A DNA stretch of 23,669 nucleotides, taken from IMG/VR virus record IMGVR_UViG_3300027833_001559, positions 1 through 23,669 of that record; one strand, written 5' to 3'. This stretch comes from a virus. The translations under genes and the position numbers were made by a program. This document shows, piece after piece, positions 1 through 8,800 of the stretch. Under the pieces are notes generated by a model. It saw only the letters and a list, made by a program, of their open reading frames with translations. It searched no databases and was not told where the DNA came from. Position 1 is the stretch's first letter; each line of letters begins with the position of its first letter.

Positions 1-2
1 GG

Positions 3-188
3 ATAAAGAGTTGGAAGTGGGAAATTAGACAGTCTAAAGATTTAAAAGCAGGCGGCGCAAGAGGCAGTCGAGTACTGCGAACAGTAGAACAAATTACTCC
101 ACCTAAGGATTGTTGTATTACAGTATTCCACGGAGATCCTAATCCACACAACTGCGAAGACCCTTGGGTAAAGGAAAACTGGCGTTGA
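3..188 (+). CDS. Glycosyltransferase-like protein, C-terminal end (partial)
   Basis: An open frame runs from the left edge of the window to a TGA at 186-188, giving the last 61 residues of a protein that begins outside. The tail reads ITVFHGDPNPHNCEDPWVKE, followed by a Trp-Arg end. A hydrophobic strand, then F-H-G-x-P-x-P-H and a final W-V-x3-W resembles the C-terminus of small sugar-transferase-like proteins found in phages and bacteria. I infer a glycosyltransferase-type fold from that tail only; the nucleotide-sugar site is not in view. Its stop overlaps the TTG start of the next small ORF (TTGA), which suggests translational coupling. Confidence 0.6.
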   Translation: MKSWKWEIRQSKDLKAGGARGSRVLRTVEQITPPKDCCITVFHGDPNPHNCEDPWVKENWR

Positions 189-213
189 CAAACTTTAAGA
201 AACGTGTTATACT
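185..213 (+). promoter_or_regulatory. Candidate sigma70-type promoter upstream of uvsE
   Basis: TTGACA (185-190) is followed by 17 bases and TATACT (208-213), an 11 of 12 match to the sigma70 consensus with ideal spacing. Transcription would start near 220, inside the small ORF at 185-337 and about 110 bases before the UV endonuclease start. The -35 box coincides with the stop of the previous gene and the TTG start of the small ORF, so part of the match could be coding coincidence. Confidence 0.5.
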
Positions 214-337
214 AGCTATACAATGGTACAAACAACTAAGGCAACATCCTGCGCACTATGCATGGTACAACTGTATAGCGTGGGCAATTTACAATTCAGG
301 CACACACGAACTAGATGGACAGTATAGAAAATGGTAA
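185..337 (+). CDS. Small aromatic-rich hypothetical protein (50 aa, TTG start)
   Basis: An unbroken 50-codon frame starts at TTG 185, overlapping the previous stop as TTGA. An AAGGA Shine-Dalgarno-like sequence lies about nine bases upstream. It ends at 337, overlapping the uvsE ATG at 331 by seven bases. The product is basic at the N-terminus (FKKR) and rich in Trp, Tyr and His, with a central segment AHYAWYNCIAWAIY that could be an amphipathic or weakly membrane-associated helix. I do not recognise a function. The tight overlaps on both sides and the filled gap between two real genes argue that it is translated. The non-ATG start is the main doubt, but the exonuclease at 20712 in this window also uses TTG. 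Confidence 0.55.
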   Translation: MTNFKKRVILAIQWYKQLRQHPAHYAWYNCIAWAIYNSGTHELDGQYRKW

Positions 338-1422
338 CTAAACGTATAGGCTTTGCATGCAAGTACATGCACCCAGATCAAACACAGAAGAAGAAAGTGC
401 TTGAAGAAATTCAGCGCCCGCTAAATACTCGTAGCACAACAGTACAGTGGCTCAATAGGCAGACACGTGATGTTGCTGAAGAACGCTTGTGGGACATTAT
501 GGTCCATAACATAGCGGCATACAAAAGGTTGATTGAATATGTTGGATCTCTTCCAAATGAACTACGGATGGTACGGCTTGGTTCTGATGTACTTCCTGTA
601 TATACCCAGCGCGATTGGAGTTATTATTGGCAGCGTCCTGATGTTGTGGCTTACTGTGAAAGAGAGTTTGCAGAAGTCGGTGCCACGGCAAGAGCCCTTG
701 ATGTGCGACTTTCCATGCATCCAGGTCAGTTCACAGTCCTCGCAAGTGACACCCCCGAAATTGTAGAACGGAGCATAGAAGAATTTGAATATCACACCGA
801 TGTCATCCGCTATATGGGTTACGGCCGACAATTCCAAGACTTTAAGTGCAATGTACACATATCAGGCCGCAATGGTCCAGCCGGTATCATTGCCGCCCTA
901 CAAAGACTTACCCCGGAGGCGCGAAACACTATTACAATCGAGAACGACGAAAACAAGTGGGGTATCGAAGACAGCCTCGAACTTGAAAACCATTGCGCAC
1001 TCGTACTTGACGTACACCATCACTGGTGCCGTGAAGGAGAATACTTACAGCCCACCGACGATAGATATAAACGCATAGTTGACAGCTGGCGCGGTGTTCG
1101 TCCTGCAATGCATTACAGCTACAGTAGAGACACAGCACTACCCGAAGGCTTTGCACACGATACAATGCCTAACTTTCCTACACTACTAGAAGCAGGACAC
1201 AAGAAAGGCAAACTACGAGCGCACAGTGATTACTATCCTAACCAGCTTGTAAATGACTATGCATTGTCATTCTTGCCCTATACAGATATTATGTGCGAGA
1301 GCAAGTGTAAGAACTTAGCTAGCATAGAACTGTATAAATATTACAAAGGAAAAGAAAATGAATTATCTAGCAAAAATGTACGGCCGCAAAAAGCCACAGA
1401 AAGAGAATCAGTCTTCGGATAA
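331..1422 (+). CDS. uvsE: UV damage endonuclease (UvdE/UvsE family)
   Basis: This is a TIM-barrel DNA repair enzyme of the UVDE family. The family nicks DNA 5' of cyclobutane dimers, 6-4 photoproducts and some other lesions, starting an alternative excision pathway. The 363-residue product shows the expected order of metal and active-site motifs: RIGFAC near residue 5, LNTRSTT at 31-37, MHPGQF at 129-134 (H130), EYH with H155, VHISG (H176), TIENDE (E204), DVHHHW (D227, H230), MHYSY (H261), AHSDYY (H298) and a C-terminal CESK (E323). All putative metal ligands appear intact. The last roughly 25 residues, rich in Lys and Glu, go beyond the core and are coded in the stretch that overlaps the next gene by 65 bases. 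There is no strong Shine-Dalgarno sequence; the start overlaps the upstream ORF, so coupling is likely. It would repair phage genomes damaged by sunlight in surface water. Confidence 0.93.
   Translation: MVTKRIGFACKYMHPDQTQKKKVLEEIQRPLNTRSTTVQWLNRQTRDVAEERLWDIMVHNIAAYKRLIEYVGSLPNELRMVRLGSDVLPVYTQRDWSYYWQRPDVVAYCEREFAEVGATARALDVRLSMHPGQFTVLASDTPEIVERSIEEFEYHTDVIRYMGYGRQFQDFKCNVHISGRNGPAGIIAALQRLTPEARNTITIENDENKWGIEDSLELENHCALVLDVHHHWCREGEYLQPTDDRYKRIVDSWRGVRPAMHYSYSRDTALPEGFAHDTMPNFPTLLEAGHKKGKLRAHSDYYPNQLVNDYALSFLPYTDIMCESKCKNLASIELYKYYKGKENELSSKNVRPQKATERESVFG
1333..1340 (+). promoter_or_regulatory. T4-type late promoter motif TATAAATA
   Basis: TATAAATA, the T4 late promoter consensus, ends 17 bases before the ATG at 1358, with an AAAGGA ribosome-binding site between. 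It lies inside the end of uvsE, so the next gene can be expressed late and independently. The same motif at the same distance recurs before five other genes here. Confidence 0.65.
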
Positions 1423-1645
1423 AAATCCTAATAGGATTACTGGTGGATTACGTGCCCAGGGCGTAGATACATTAACTATGTTAGGTGAAGATGGCTTAAA
1501 GCAAGAACTGCCTACACTAGCGTATGTGCGTAGTTTAGAAGAGCAGTCAAGACAACAGCGAGCAGCTATAACCGTCCTAGAACGTAAACTTGCTCGCTGT
1601 GATAAATCTATTCAAGCTATTGAATCTTTTATGCGTCAGTCTTAG
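1358..1645 (+). CDS. Hypothetical coiled-coil phage protein (95 aa)
   Basis: The ATG at 1358 is preceded by AAAGGA at a good distance and by a perfect TATAAATA late motif. The first 65 bases overlap the end of uvsE in another frame. The product has a basic N-terminus (YGRKKPQKE), a Gly-rich link with ITGGLRAQGVDTLTML, and a C-terminal half (about residues 55-92) that looks like a single coiled-coil helix with Leu/Ile heptads. It has no catalytic motif. It resembles small conserved proteins of marine T4-like phages, but I cannot name a function. The stop lies 17 bases inside the convergent minus-strand gene. The late promoter suggests a virion or packaging-stage role (inference). Confidence 0.75.
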   Translation: MNYLAKMYGRKKPQKENQSSDKNPNRITGGLRAQGVDTLTMLGEDGLKQELPTLAYVRSLEEQSRQQRAAITVLERKLARCDKSIQAIESFMRQS

Positions 1646-1895
1646 GCTTTTTAGCCTTTGCCTTTGATGTAGTCTTTTTAGCAGGTGCTTTTTTAGTCTT
1701 AGTTGCTGTTTTAGCTTTAGGCTTAGCCGCTGGCTTCTTAACAGTTTTAGGCATTGTAGCATCTTTTGATACTGTTTTAGCTTTAGGCTTTGCTTTAGTC
1801 TTCGGGGCAGTATTAGTATTCGCAGCCGCAGGAACTTCCGCAACTTTGTTATTTCCAAATACTTTACTTGCTATGTTTTTAAACCAATTAGTCAT
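1629..1895 (-). CDS. Histone H1-like Lys/Ala/Pro-rich DNA-binding protein (88 aa)
   Basis: One of only two minus-strand genes in the window. The ATG (1893-1895) is preceded on its strand by a perfect AAGGAGG seven bases away, which strongly supports translation. The first 20 or so residues (WFKNIASKVFG) could form an amphipathic helix. The rest is low-complexity, with roughly 25 lysines in 88 residues plus Ala, Thr and Pro in KAK, PKAK and KKPAAK repeats, much like the C-terminal tail of eukaryotic H1 and bacterial H1-like nucleoid proteins. It would bind DNA without sequence specificity, perhaps compacting phage DNA or displacing host nucleoid proteins (inference). Its 3' end overlaps the convergent 95-residue gene by 17 bases. 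The competing Leu/Lys/Arg-rich frame on the same strand (1577-1858) is a shadow of this repeat. Confidence 0.8.
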   Translation of the reverse strand: MTNWFKNIASKVFGNNKVAEVPAAANTNTAPKTKAKPKAKTVSKDATMPKTVKKPAAKPKAKTATKTKKAPAKKTTSKAKAKKPKTDA

Positions 1896-1913
1896 AATAT
1901 TTCCTCCTTAAGG

Positions 1914-1926
1914 AATAAGTATTTAC
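1914..1926. promoter_or_regulatory. Overlapping divergent late-promoter-like motifs
   Basis: The stretch AATAAGTATTTAC reads ATAAGTA on the + strand (1915-1921), exactly 21 bases before the ATG at 1943, and GTAAATA on the minus strand (1926-1920), 24 bases before the H1-like ATG. Each is one mismatch from the ATAAATA late core. Both genes also have strong Shine-Dalgarno sequences. I read this as a compact two-way late promoter. It is inferred from sequence only. Confidence 0.4.
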
Positions 1927-1942
1927 AACAAGGAGAACTAAT

Positions 1943-2107
1943 ATGATTAAGAACTGGATTAAAGAAAGACTAGAAGAACGTACATCATGGAACGGAGCAA
2001 TGCTTGTTGCCGTTGGAGTTGTTGTATTAATCGCAGGACCATTTGCAAAGCTAGCGGCATATGCAGCTATTGCATACGGTATCTGGGCTATTTGGTCTAA
2101 AGACTAA
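1943..2107 (+). CDS. Small conserved phage membrane protein (54 aa)
   Basis: The ATG follows AAGGAG at a good spacing and the frame runs 54 codons to TAA at 2105-2107. A charged N-terminus (IKNWIKERLEERTSWNG) leads into one or two hydrophobic segments, about residues 18-50 (AMLVAVGVVVLIAGP, then AAYAAIAYGIWAIW), and a short charged tail. This looks like a small inner-membrane protein. It resembles short conserved proteins I associate with marine T4-like phages, but its function is unknown. It sits between two minus-strand genes, diverging from the H1-like gene and overlapping the zinc-ribbon gene tail-to-tail by four bases. Confidence 0.8.
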   Translation: MIKNWIKERLEERTSWNGAMLVAVGVVVLIAGPFAKLAAYAAIAYGIWAIWSKD

Positions 2108-2391
2108 AGCCTACTAATATCTAAGTTACTAGAAGCAGGCATATCCCATATCTGCTTCTTAGTAACACCCATTTTCTGAGCAAATTTCTTACTATTGCAG
2201 TTCTTACATACGTGAAAGTAGTTATTATTTAAACGCTTAGGATCCATACTACCTCTAGCACGATTAAACTCTATACTACAGTTATCACAACGTAGCACAA
2301 CATACGTGCAATGACGTATATAAGAGTGTTCCTTACCGGTCTTGCTCTTGCGAAAATGTTTAGTTTCTTTTTTGAATTCTTCTATGAACAT
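2104..2391 (-). CDS. Small zinc-ribbon protein, function unknown
   Basis: A minus-strand frame ends at 2104. I choose the ATG at 2391 (95 residues); ATG 2406 and TTG 2424 are in-frame alternatives that only add hydrophobic residues (IILMLNILM). None has a clear Shine-Dalgarno sequence. On the minus strand, TATAAT (2416-2411) with a weak CTGATA 18 bases upstream could place a transcript start just before ATG 2391. The product has two CxxC pairs, C35/C38 and C62/C65, separated by a basic segment with MDPKRLNNNYF, as in a treble-clef or zinc-ribbon fold. This is followed by KKFAQKMG and MPASS. Such proteins recur in marine T4-like phages without known function. DNA or RNA binding is a reasonable inference. 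Its 3' end carries a strong imperfect hairpin (2126-2165). Confidence 0.72.
   Translation of the reverse strand: MFIEEFKKETKHFRKSKTGKEHSYIRHCTYVVLRCDNCSIEFNRARGSMDPKRLNNNYFHVCKNCNSKKFAQKMGVTKKQIWDMPASSNLDISRL
2126..2165. other. Long imperfect inverted repeat at convergent gene ends
   Basis: TTACTAGAAGCAG (2126-2138) pairs with CTGCTTCTTAGTAA (2152-2165) with a single bulge. An inner ATAT-CCC-ATAT can extend the stem past a two-base bulge. It lies 19 bases after the stop of the + gene at 2107 and inside the last codons of the minus-strand gene. No T-run follows on either strand, so it is not a standard intrinsic terminator. It could be a 3'-end stabilising or pausing structure. Confidence 0.55.
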
Positions 2392-2426
2392 AAGTATATT
2401 TAACATTAAGATTATAAAACGCAACG

Positions 2427-2433
2427 ATAAATA
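2427..2433 (+). promoter_or_regulatory. T4-type late promoter motif ATAAATA before the IscA-like gene
   Basis: GATAAATA ends 21 bases before the ATG at 2455, the same geometry as the motifs before the fibre genes. It may drive the Fe-S scaffold gene and the giant fibre gene 12 bases after it, which has no motif of its own. Confidence 0.6.
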
Positions 2434-2454
2434 CTATCAGTAGAAAGAAAAAAT

Positions 2455-2814
2455 ATGACAATTTGTACAATAACACCAGCAGCTAACCAACAAATTAGTA
2501 AACTCTGTCAAGAGAATGACTGTTATGCTATTACATTAGATCTTAAAGGTGGCGGATGTGCTGGCTTTGAGTATGATTGGGGAACAGCACAAGCAGACGA
2601 ATTAGAAGCTGGCGACGAAATAATCCAATGTGATGTGGGCAATTTTGCTGTTAGTAAGCACAGTGTTATGTTTTTAATAGGAACTGAAGTAGATTATGTA
2701 AAAAGTTTAGTTGGGTCTAACTTTGAAGTACGTAACCCTAATGCGCAATCAGCATGCGGCTGTGGTATTAGTGTAAATTTTGATATCGATAAACTGGCTC
2801 AGCCAGCAATATAA
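2455..2814 (+). CDS. IscA/HesB/SufA-type Fe-S cluster assembly scaffold
   Basis: This 119-residue protein belongs to the A-type Fe-S carrier family, which binds iron or a [2Fe-2S]/[4Fe-4S] cluster between two subunits and hands it to apo-proteins. It has the three invariant cysteines: C35 in GGGCAGFEY and C101/C103 in the SACGCGISV tail. It also keeps the family's GTEVDYV segment (76-82) and the F-x-V-x-NPNA stretch before the cysteine tail, and its length is normal. The ATG has only a weak purine-rich AGAAAGA upstream and an ATAAATA late motif 21 bases away. It ends 12 bases before the giant fibre gene and may share its transcript. HesB/IscA-like genes are known auxiliary genes of marine T4-like phages. 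A structural or tail-associated role has also been considered because of such linkage, and the sequence does not decide between these. Confidence 0.9.
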   Translation: MTICTITPAANQQISKLCQENDCYAITLDLKGGGCAGFEYDWGTAQADELEAGDEIIQCDVGNFAVSKHSVMFLIGTEVDYVKSLVGSNFEVRNPNAQSACGCGISVNFDIDKLAQPAI

Positions 2815-2826
2815 CGGAGCACAATA

Positions 2827-5800
2827 ATGGCAAAACAAGATGTAAACATCGGCGTAGAAGGCAATGACGGAACAGGAGATAGTATCCGTGAGTCGTTCCG
2901 CAAAACAAATGAAAACTTCCAAGAGCTTTATGCTGTATTTGGACAAGGTGGACAGATTAGTTTTACTACATTAGGTGATACTCCAAGTACTGTAGAATCT
3001 GGGAAGATACTTACAACTGACGCAAGTGGTACTGCAATTATATACAGTACTATCGGTAGTAATAGTGATGTAGATTCATTAGTAGATGATAGTATTAATG
3101 TTGATGTAGTTAGTGTTCCAGGTAAAATTATATTAACAACAACATTTAGTGCTATAGTTGACGACAATGTTAAACCAACCTTAGGCGGACACTTATCAGC
3201 TGCTAACTTTGGTATTGCTGGAGTTGCAATTACTGATAGTGCTGCTACTGCACTTAACTCGCAGCCGGGTAGAAGTACTAGTTATACTATTGACGATTTA
3301 GTTATTACTAAGGGCTATGCTGATAGACGTTATATCACTAGCGGACTTCCAGTGCGAGTTGCTGCTGAGCCAGCTACAAATACACAGTACACATTAGCTA
3401 TAACAAGTTACATAGACGGCAACTTGTTTATTAGTGGTCACGGGTATGATAGTGGCGCAAACGGTACAGGATTTGTGTTCCAAGCAGAAGATGTTGACCC
3501 AACTGGTGTTACAAGTGGAACAACATATTTTATTCGTTATGTAAACGCCGACCAGTTATCATTATTTGCAACACAAGTACTTGCACAAACAGAAAGTTCA
3601 GTTGAAGCAGCAGCAAACAAACTAACAGTATCAGGAACTATTGCAGCTGACGATAGTCACACAATAGCAGACGCAGGATTTGATAAAGACTTATCTGGGA
3701 ATTTCCTAAGTGATGTTGCTATGCCAAGAGAAAGTATTACTAGACGTCAAGGTGATACAATGACTGGTGATCTTTTCCTAAGTGATCATCCAGGTGACTT
3801 AGCTGGTGACGGTACTCCAAATGGTCCAGAAGATCTACAAGCAGCTACAAAATATTATGTAGACAATACTGCATACTCAAGCCCAGAAGTATTAAATGTT
3901 AGTACTATAGGTGATGACACTATGCAAGGTGTGCCAAACGGTAAAGAAGGCACGTCACTTACATATGCATTTAGAACAATTAATGCAGCGGCACGTAGAG
4001 CAGCCGAATTAATTAAAACTGCTCCAGAAGAGCCAGGTCCGTATTTCCAAACACTTACACATACAAACTATACAACTGAAGCTACAACTCTTGCTGCCGG
4101 TGTTGAAAATGCTGTTAACGTAGTTACAAGTGCAAATTTAAGATTAAACAAACAATTTATAATTGCAGAAGTTACAGGCTATCTTGCATTTAAATATCCA
4201 AACTTTAGTTACAATGTAGCAACTTGCGAACGTGACTTAGGATTAATTATTGATAGTTTAAGAATTGATGCTGAACGTGGCAACAATGCAAACTATTTAA
4301 CAAGAACAGCAGCAGAGCGTTATTACTCTAGTGTAAGTGGTAGACTTGCTATTACATCACAATTAGAGCAAACAACTGATAGTTTCTCATTCTTAGGTAG
4401 CTTAATTACTAGCGCACTATTACAAAATGCATTATTGCAACAAAAAGAAATTGCAAGTATTGTTGTTAAGACAGGTGATGTTCCTTCGTTGGTTACCACA
4501 ACAACTGCACACGGATTAGTTAACAGCAACCAAGTAGTGTTTGACAGCATTGTTGGTATGACAGAACTTGAAGATGTAGTTGTATATGTGAAAGTAACTA
4601 GTGCCACACAGTTTGAACTATTTACAGATGCTACATTATCTACATCATATGACAACAGTACGTTTACTCCGTTTGTAAGCGGAAACATTGGCCTAAGATA
4701 TCAATCTAAATTTGCACAAGACAAAAGTCAAGCAGTAGCGTGGGACGGTGCAGCAGGTGGTGCAGAACCAAATGGCGCAGCAGGAATTACAAATAATGTT
4801 ACACTACTAAACAATATTATTACTAACGGTATTGAAGCAGGTGTTGATGTATCGTTTGGTAACAGATATCAATTATCACTTACAAATAGTACAGCAGGAC
4901 AATTAGATCAAACAAATCCTGACAACACTGATGCTATTCCAGGTAAAGTATTACGTGGTAAGCGCACAGGCGCTATAGGACGTATCATTACGTTTACACA
5001 AGATACTAACTCAACTATATTTTATATGCAGTTGTTGTCACCTGTACAGTTTGACACAAATGAAGAAATCGAAGTTGGTAACTATGTAAAAGCAAAACAA
5101 GTTCTTATTAAAGTTGAAACTGGAATTTACGAAGAAGATTATCCAATTAAACTTGCTAAGAACGTATCACTTAAAGGTGACGAATTTAGACGAGTAATTA
5201 TTCGTCCAAAGCGTAGACAATCGCAGAGTATATATGCAAGCACATATTTCTATAGAGATGCAGAGTTTGACGGACTAACACTACAAACTACTGGTACGCC
5301 ATTTGTTAACCAAGTTGGAACAACTCAAGGGTTCTTTGGACGTCACTACTTAACTGATAACACAAAACCTGCTAACGTAGGTACAACATTTACTAACTTA
5401 GGCAAGTATGCAGATGCTGCCGCGGTTATGAAGTCTAACAAAGAATTTATACAAGACGAAGTGATCTTTTATATCAACTCTACTTTCCCTGCATTAACAT
5501 ATGACGAAACAAAATGTCGCAGAGATAGTGCGCTAATTTTAGAAGCAGTTAGTTTTGACGTAGCATTTGGTACTAACTATAACAGTGTAACCGCTGGCCT
5601 TGCATACCAACGTGCAAATGCTTATGTTGCAATTGGTGGACAAGGCATTGCAACTAACGCTGCAATTTCATTCCTAAAAACAGCAGCAGCAGCTTTAGTC
5701 ACAGGCAACGGCGGAAGTGCAAATGCAGTAGCTAGATCAAATGCAGGCTTTGATGAAATACTTGACATTATTGCTAACGGTGTTGTAAGTACAGATACGG

Positions 5801-8800
5801 CAGCTGATGCGCTAGTATTTCCTGCACCAACAGGCGGAAGTATAAACAAAGTAAATGCATCTGCACAGTTACAAGCAAACAAAGACTTCTTAGCAGCAGA
5901 AGTATTAGAATTCCTTAACCAAAATCATAACGCTGTCTACGCTACAATGAGTCAAGCAAAATGTTCAAGAGATGTAAAATACATTGTTGATGCATTGAGC
6001 TATGATGTTCTATACAGTGGTAACACTGGATCTATAACTAATGCCAAAGCATACTTTGTAGGTGCAGCAAGTCAGCTAGCAGCAGGCCAACAAACAGCTA
6101 CAATAGCAGCATACGATCACTTAGCAACTATTGCAGGGCAAGTTGTTACCGAAGCAACAGTTACTAATTTACAAAGTGTATTAGCACAAGATACAACTGG
6201 TACAGCAGCCACAGCGACTGAAGCAACTGAGGTTGACGGCTTAGTACAAATAATTGAAGATGTTATAACAGAAGGCGATCTTGATAGTATTGCAGCGACA
6301 GTTAATCCAAGTATTACTTGGGCAGCAAATGAATTTAAATTAGGTTCGCAAGGTATTACTGCCGGTGCAGCAACTACAGTTAATGATGTTATAACTTACA
6401 TTGACCTTACATTTAAAGACTTTACATATAATGAAACCAAATGTCGTAGAGATACAGGATATATTGTTGACGGTATTGTAAAAGATCTATTGTCAGGTGG
6501 TAGAGAGTTTGCATTAGAAAATCAAGGACAATATTGGACCGGATATGTTAGTTCAGGCTTTGCTGGACAAGAAACACAAACAACAGCAGCTATACAGCAT
6601 ATTAGTACACTTGCTGGACAACTATTGTTAGGAACTGCTCCAACAACGAATGCAGGTACAAACTTTGATCCTGATGTAACTTTAGGAGATGTAGAGCCAA
6701 ACTGGGCAGCAGGAGTAAGTTATAAACAAGGTGATTTTGTACAAAAGGGCGCTATCTATTATAGAGCATTAAAAACTCACGTATCAAAAGCAAGTGACGA
6801 AGATACTGATGTACTAAGTGCAACGTATCTACAGCTTACAGATATTAATGTTTGGAAGTCAGTAAGTAGCAGTATTGCAACAGTTGGCAAATTAGTTGAC
6901 ACAGTTACATTTGCATTTAATTCAGCTTACAATCCACCTAAGCGTAATGACGCAGAAGGCATGGATGTGTTCTTAATGGACGATGCAACTATTATTAGAA
7001 ACGTTACTGTTCAAGGACACGGCGGATTTATGTGTGTACTTGATCCAGAAGGTCAAATTTTAACTAAGTCACCATACATTCAAACAGCATCAAGTTTTGC
7101 TAAAAGTGAAAATAAGAAAGCATTCCGAGGCGGTATGTATGTTGATGCATTTGCTGGTAACATACCAATACGTGTAAAACAGAACTCAGGAAACTATACA
7201 GATGCTAACGGAAGTGTTCCGCTAAATGCATTTACGCTTTATGTAGAATCACAAGATGTTGGTGGACAGGATCAAGGCTTAAAATTAAGACTTCCAGAAT
7301 TACCTGCTCCATTCTATTACAGAGGACAGCGTTACCAAGTTACAGCTATATCAAACTATGATAGTGCATTAGGTAGAGCTGTTATATATCTTGATCCAAG
7401 TTCGAATCAAACAAATGGCTGGAACTTTACTGGCAGCGACTCACCAGGTGATGCTGGACACAATCAAGATGATACTATACAAGATATCTTCTTACAAAGT
7501 GCTGGTAACAGAAGTATACTAGGTAACGACTTTACACAAATTAACGACTTAGCATACGGACTTGTAACTAACAACGGTGCGTTCTCAGAGATGGTTAGTA
7601 TGTTTACATACTACTGTCATGCAGCATACTATGCAAGTAACGGTTCAGAAATTAGATCACTTAATGGATCTAACGGTTACGGTAACTTTGGCTTAGTTGC
7701 TGAAGGTGCTGATCCAAACGAGATTCCAGATCAGGTTACTACACTAAGAAATATGACACAACCTGTTAAAGCATTTACCTACGGTGGATATACTAACATA
7801 ACAGATGATACTAGTGTTACATTATATGACTTTAAAGAAGCACCTCTAAAGAACGCTTACATTTATATTGATCATGGCGGAGCAACAGGTGGTCTAAACT
7901 ATAAAATTACTAACGTACAAAATATTTCAGATCTAAACAACGACGGCACACCGGGCGATGCTGGGTCTGTTGTAGTAACTGGGTTAGAAGCAGTAGCATA
8001 CAGTTCGGGTACAGTAGGCTCTGATGGCACATATACTAATGTGGCACAGAAGTCTAGTACTGGGGGCGGCACAGGAGCAGTATTTAATATTAATGTTAGT
8101 GGCGGTACACTTACAATTAGTACAATAGAAAATGTTGGTAGTGGATATGCACCTTCGGACACAATAACAATTGGTGGTGCAACTATTGGCGGCACTGACA
8201 TTACTAATGATGTTGTATTAAGTATAACAACATTGTATACAAACACAGCTGGTACATTTAGTAATAATGTTTACAGACTTACTATTCAAGAAGCAGGATC
8301 TAATTTAGATTTCTTCCCTGGACTACAAGCAAGTCTATCACTAGATGATGTTGTTGAATACAGACATGGTGAAAGTTTCTTATTCGATAATGTTGATACA
8401 CAAGATATTACAGAGCGTCCAAGTACTGCTATTAACTTTGATGAAAGTGATACTACAACATATAGAAGTACAGGCTTTACTGGAAGTGATGATCAAAATC
8501 TAGCATTACAAGCTGACGAAATTAAAACAGTATTTGATGATGATTTTGCATACGTTATTCCTACAATTGATTTTGCAAATAAAGCAGTATCAGCACCAAC
8601 AGGTGGCGGTACATTAGGTAATGCTGCATCTGATACATTCTTAGCTATTGAAAAGTTAAATGTTAAAGATGCAGTAAGAATTGTACAACAATCAACTGAC
8701 TCAGTAAGTCAAACGATTAAGAATCCAGGCGATGCTGGTTATACAGGCGGTATGATATTCTCATATGCTGGTAGAACACTGAACGTTATTAATTACGGTC

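Noticed and set aside
497-1165. Several frames of 64-98 codons on both strands inside uvsE
   Set aside because: They lie wholly within a gene with intact motifs, have no recognisable domains, and overlap one another.
1577-1858. Minus-strand Leu/Lys/Arg-rich frame overlapping the H1-like gene
   Set aside because: It is a frame shadow of the Lys/Ala repeat, without a Shine-Dalgarno sequence; the other frame has a perfect AAGGAGG.
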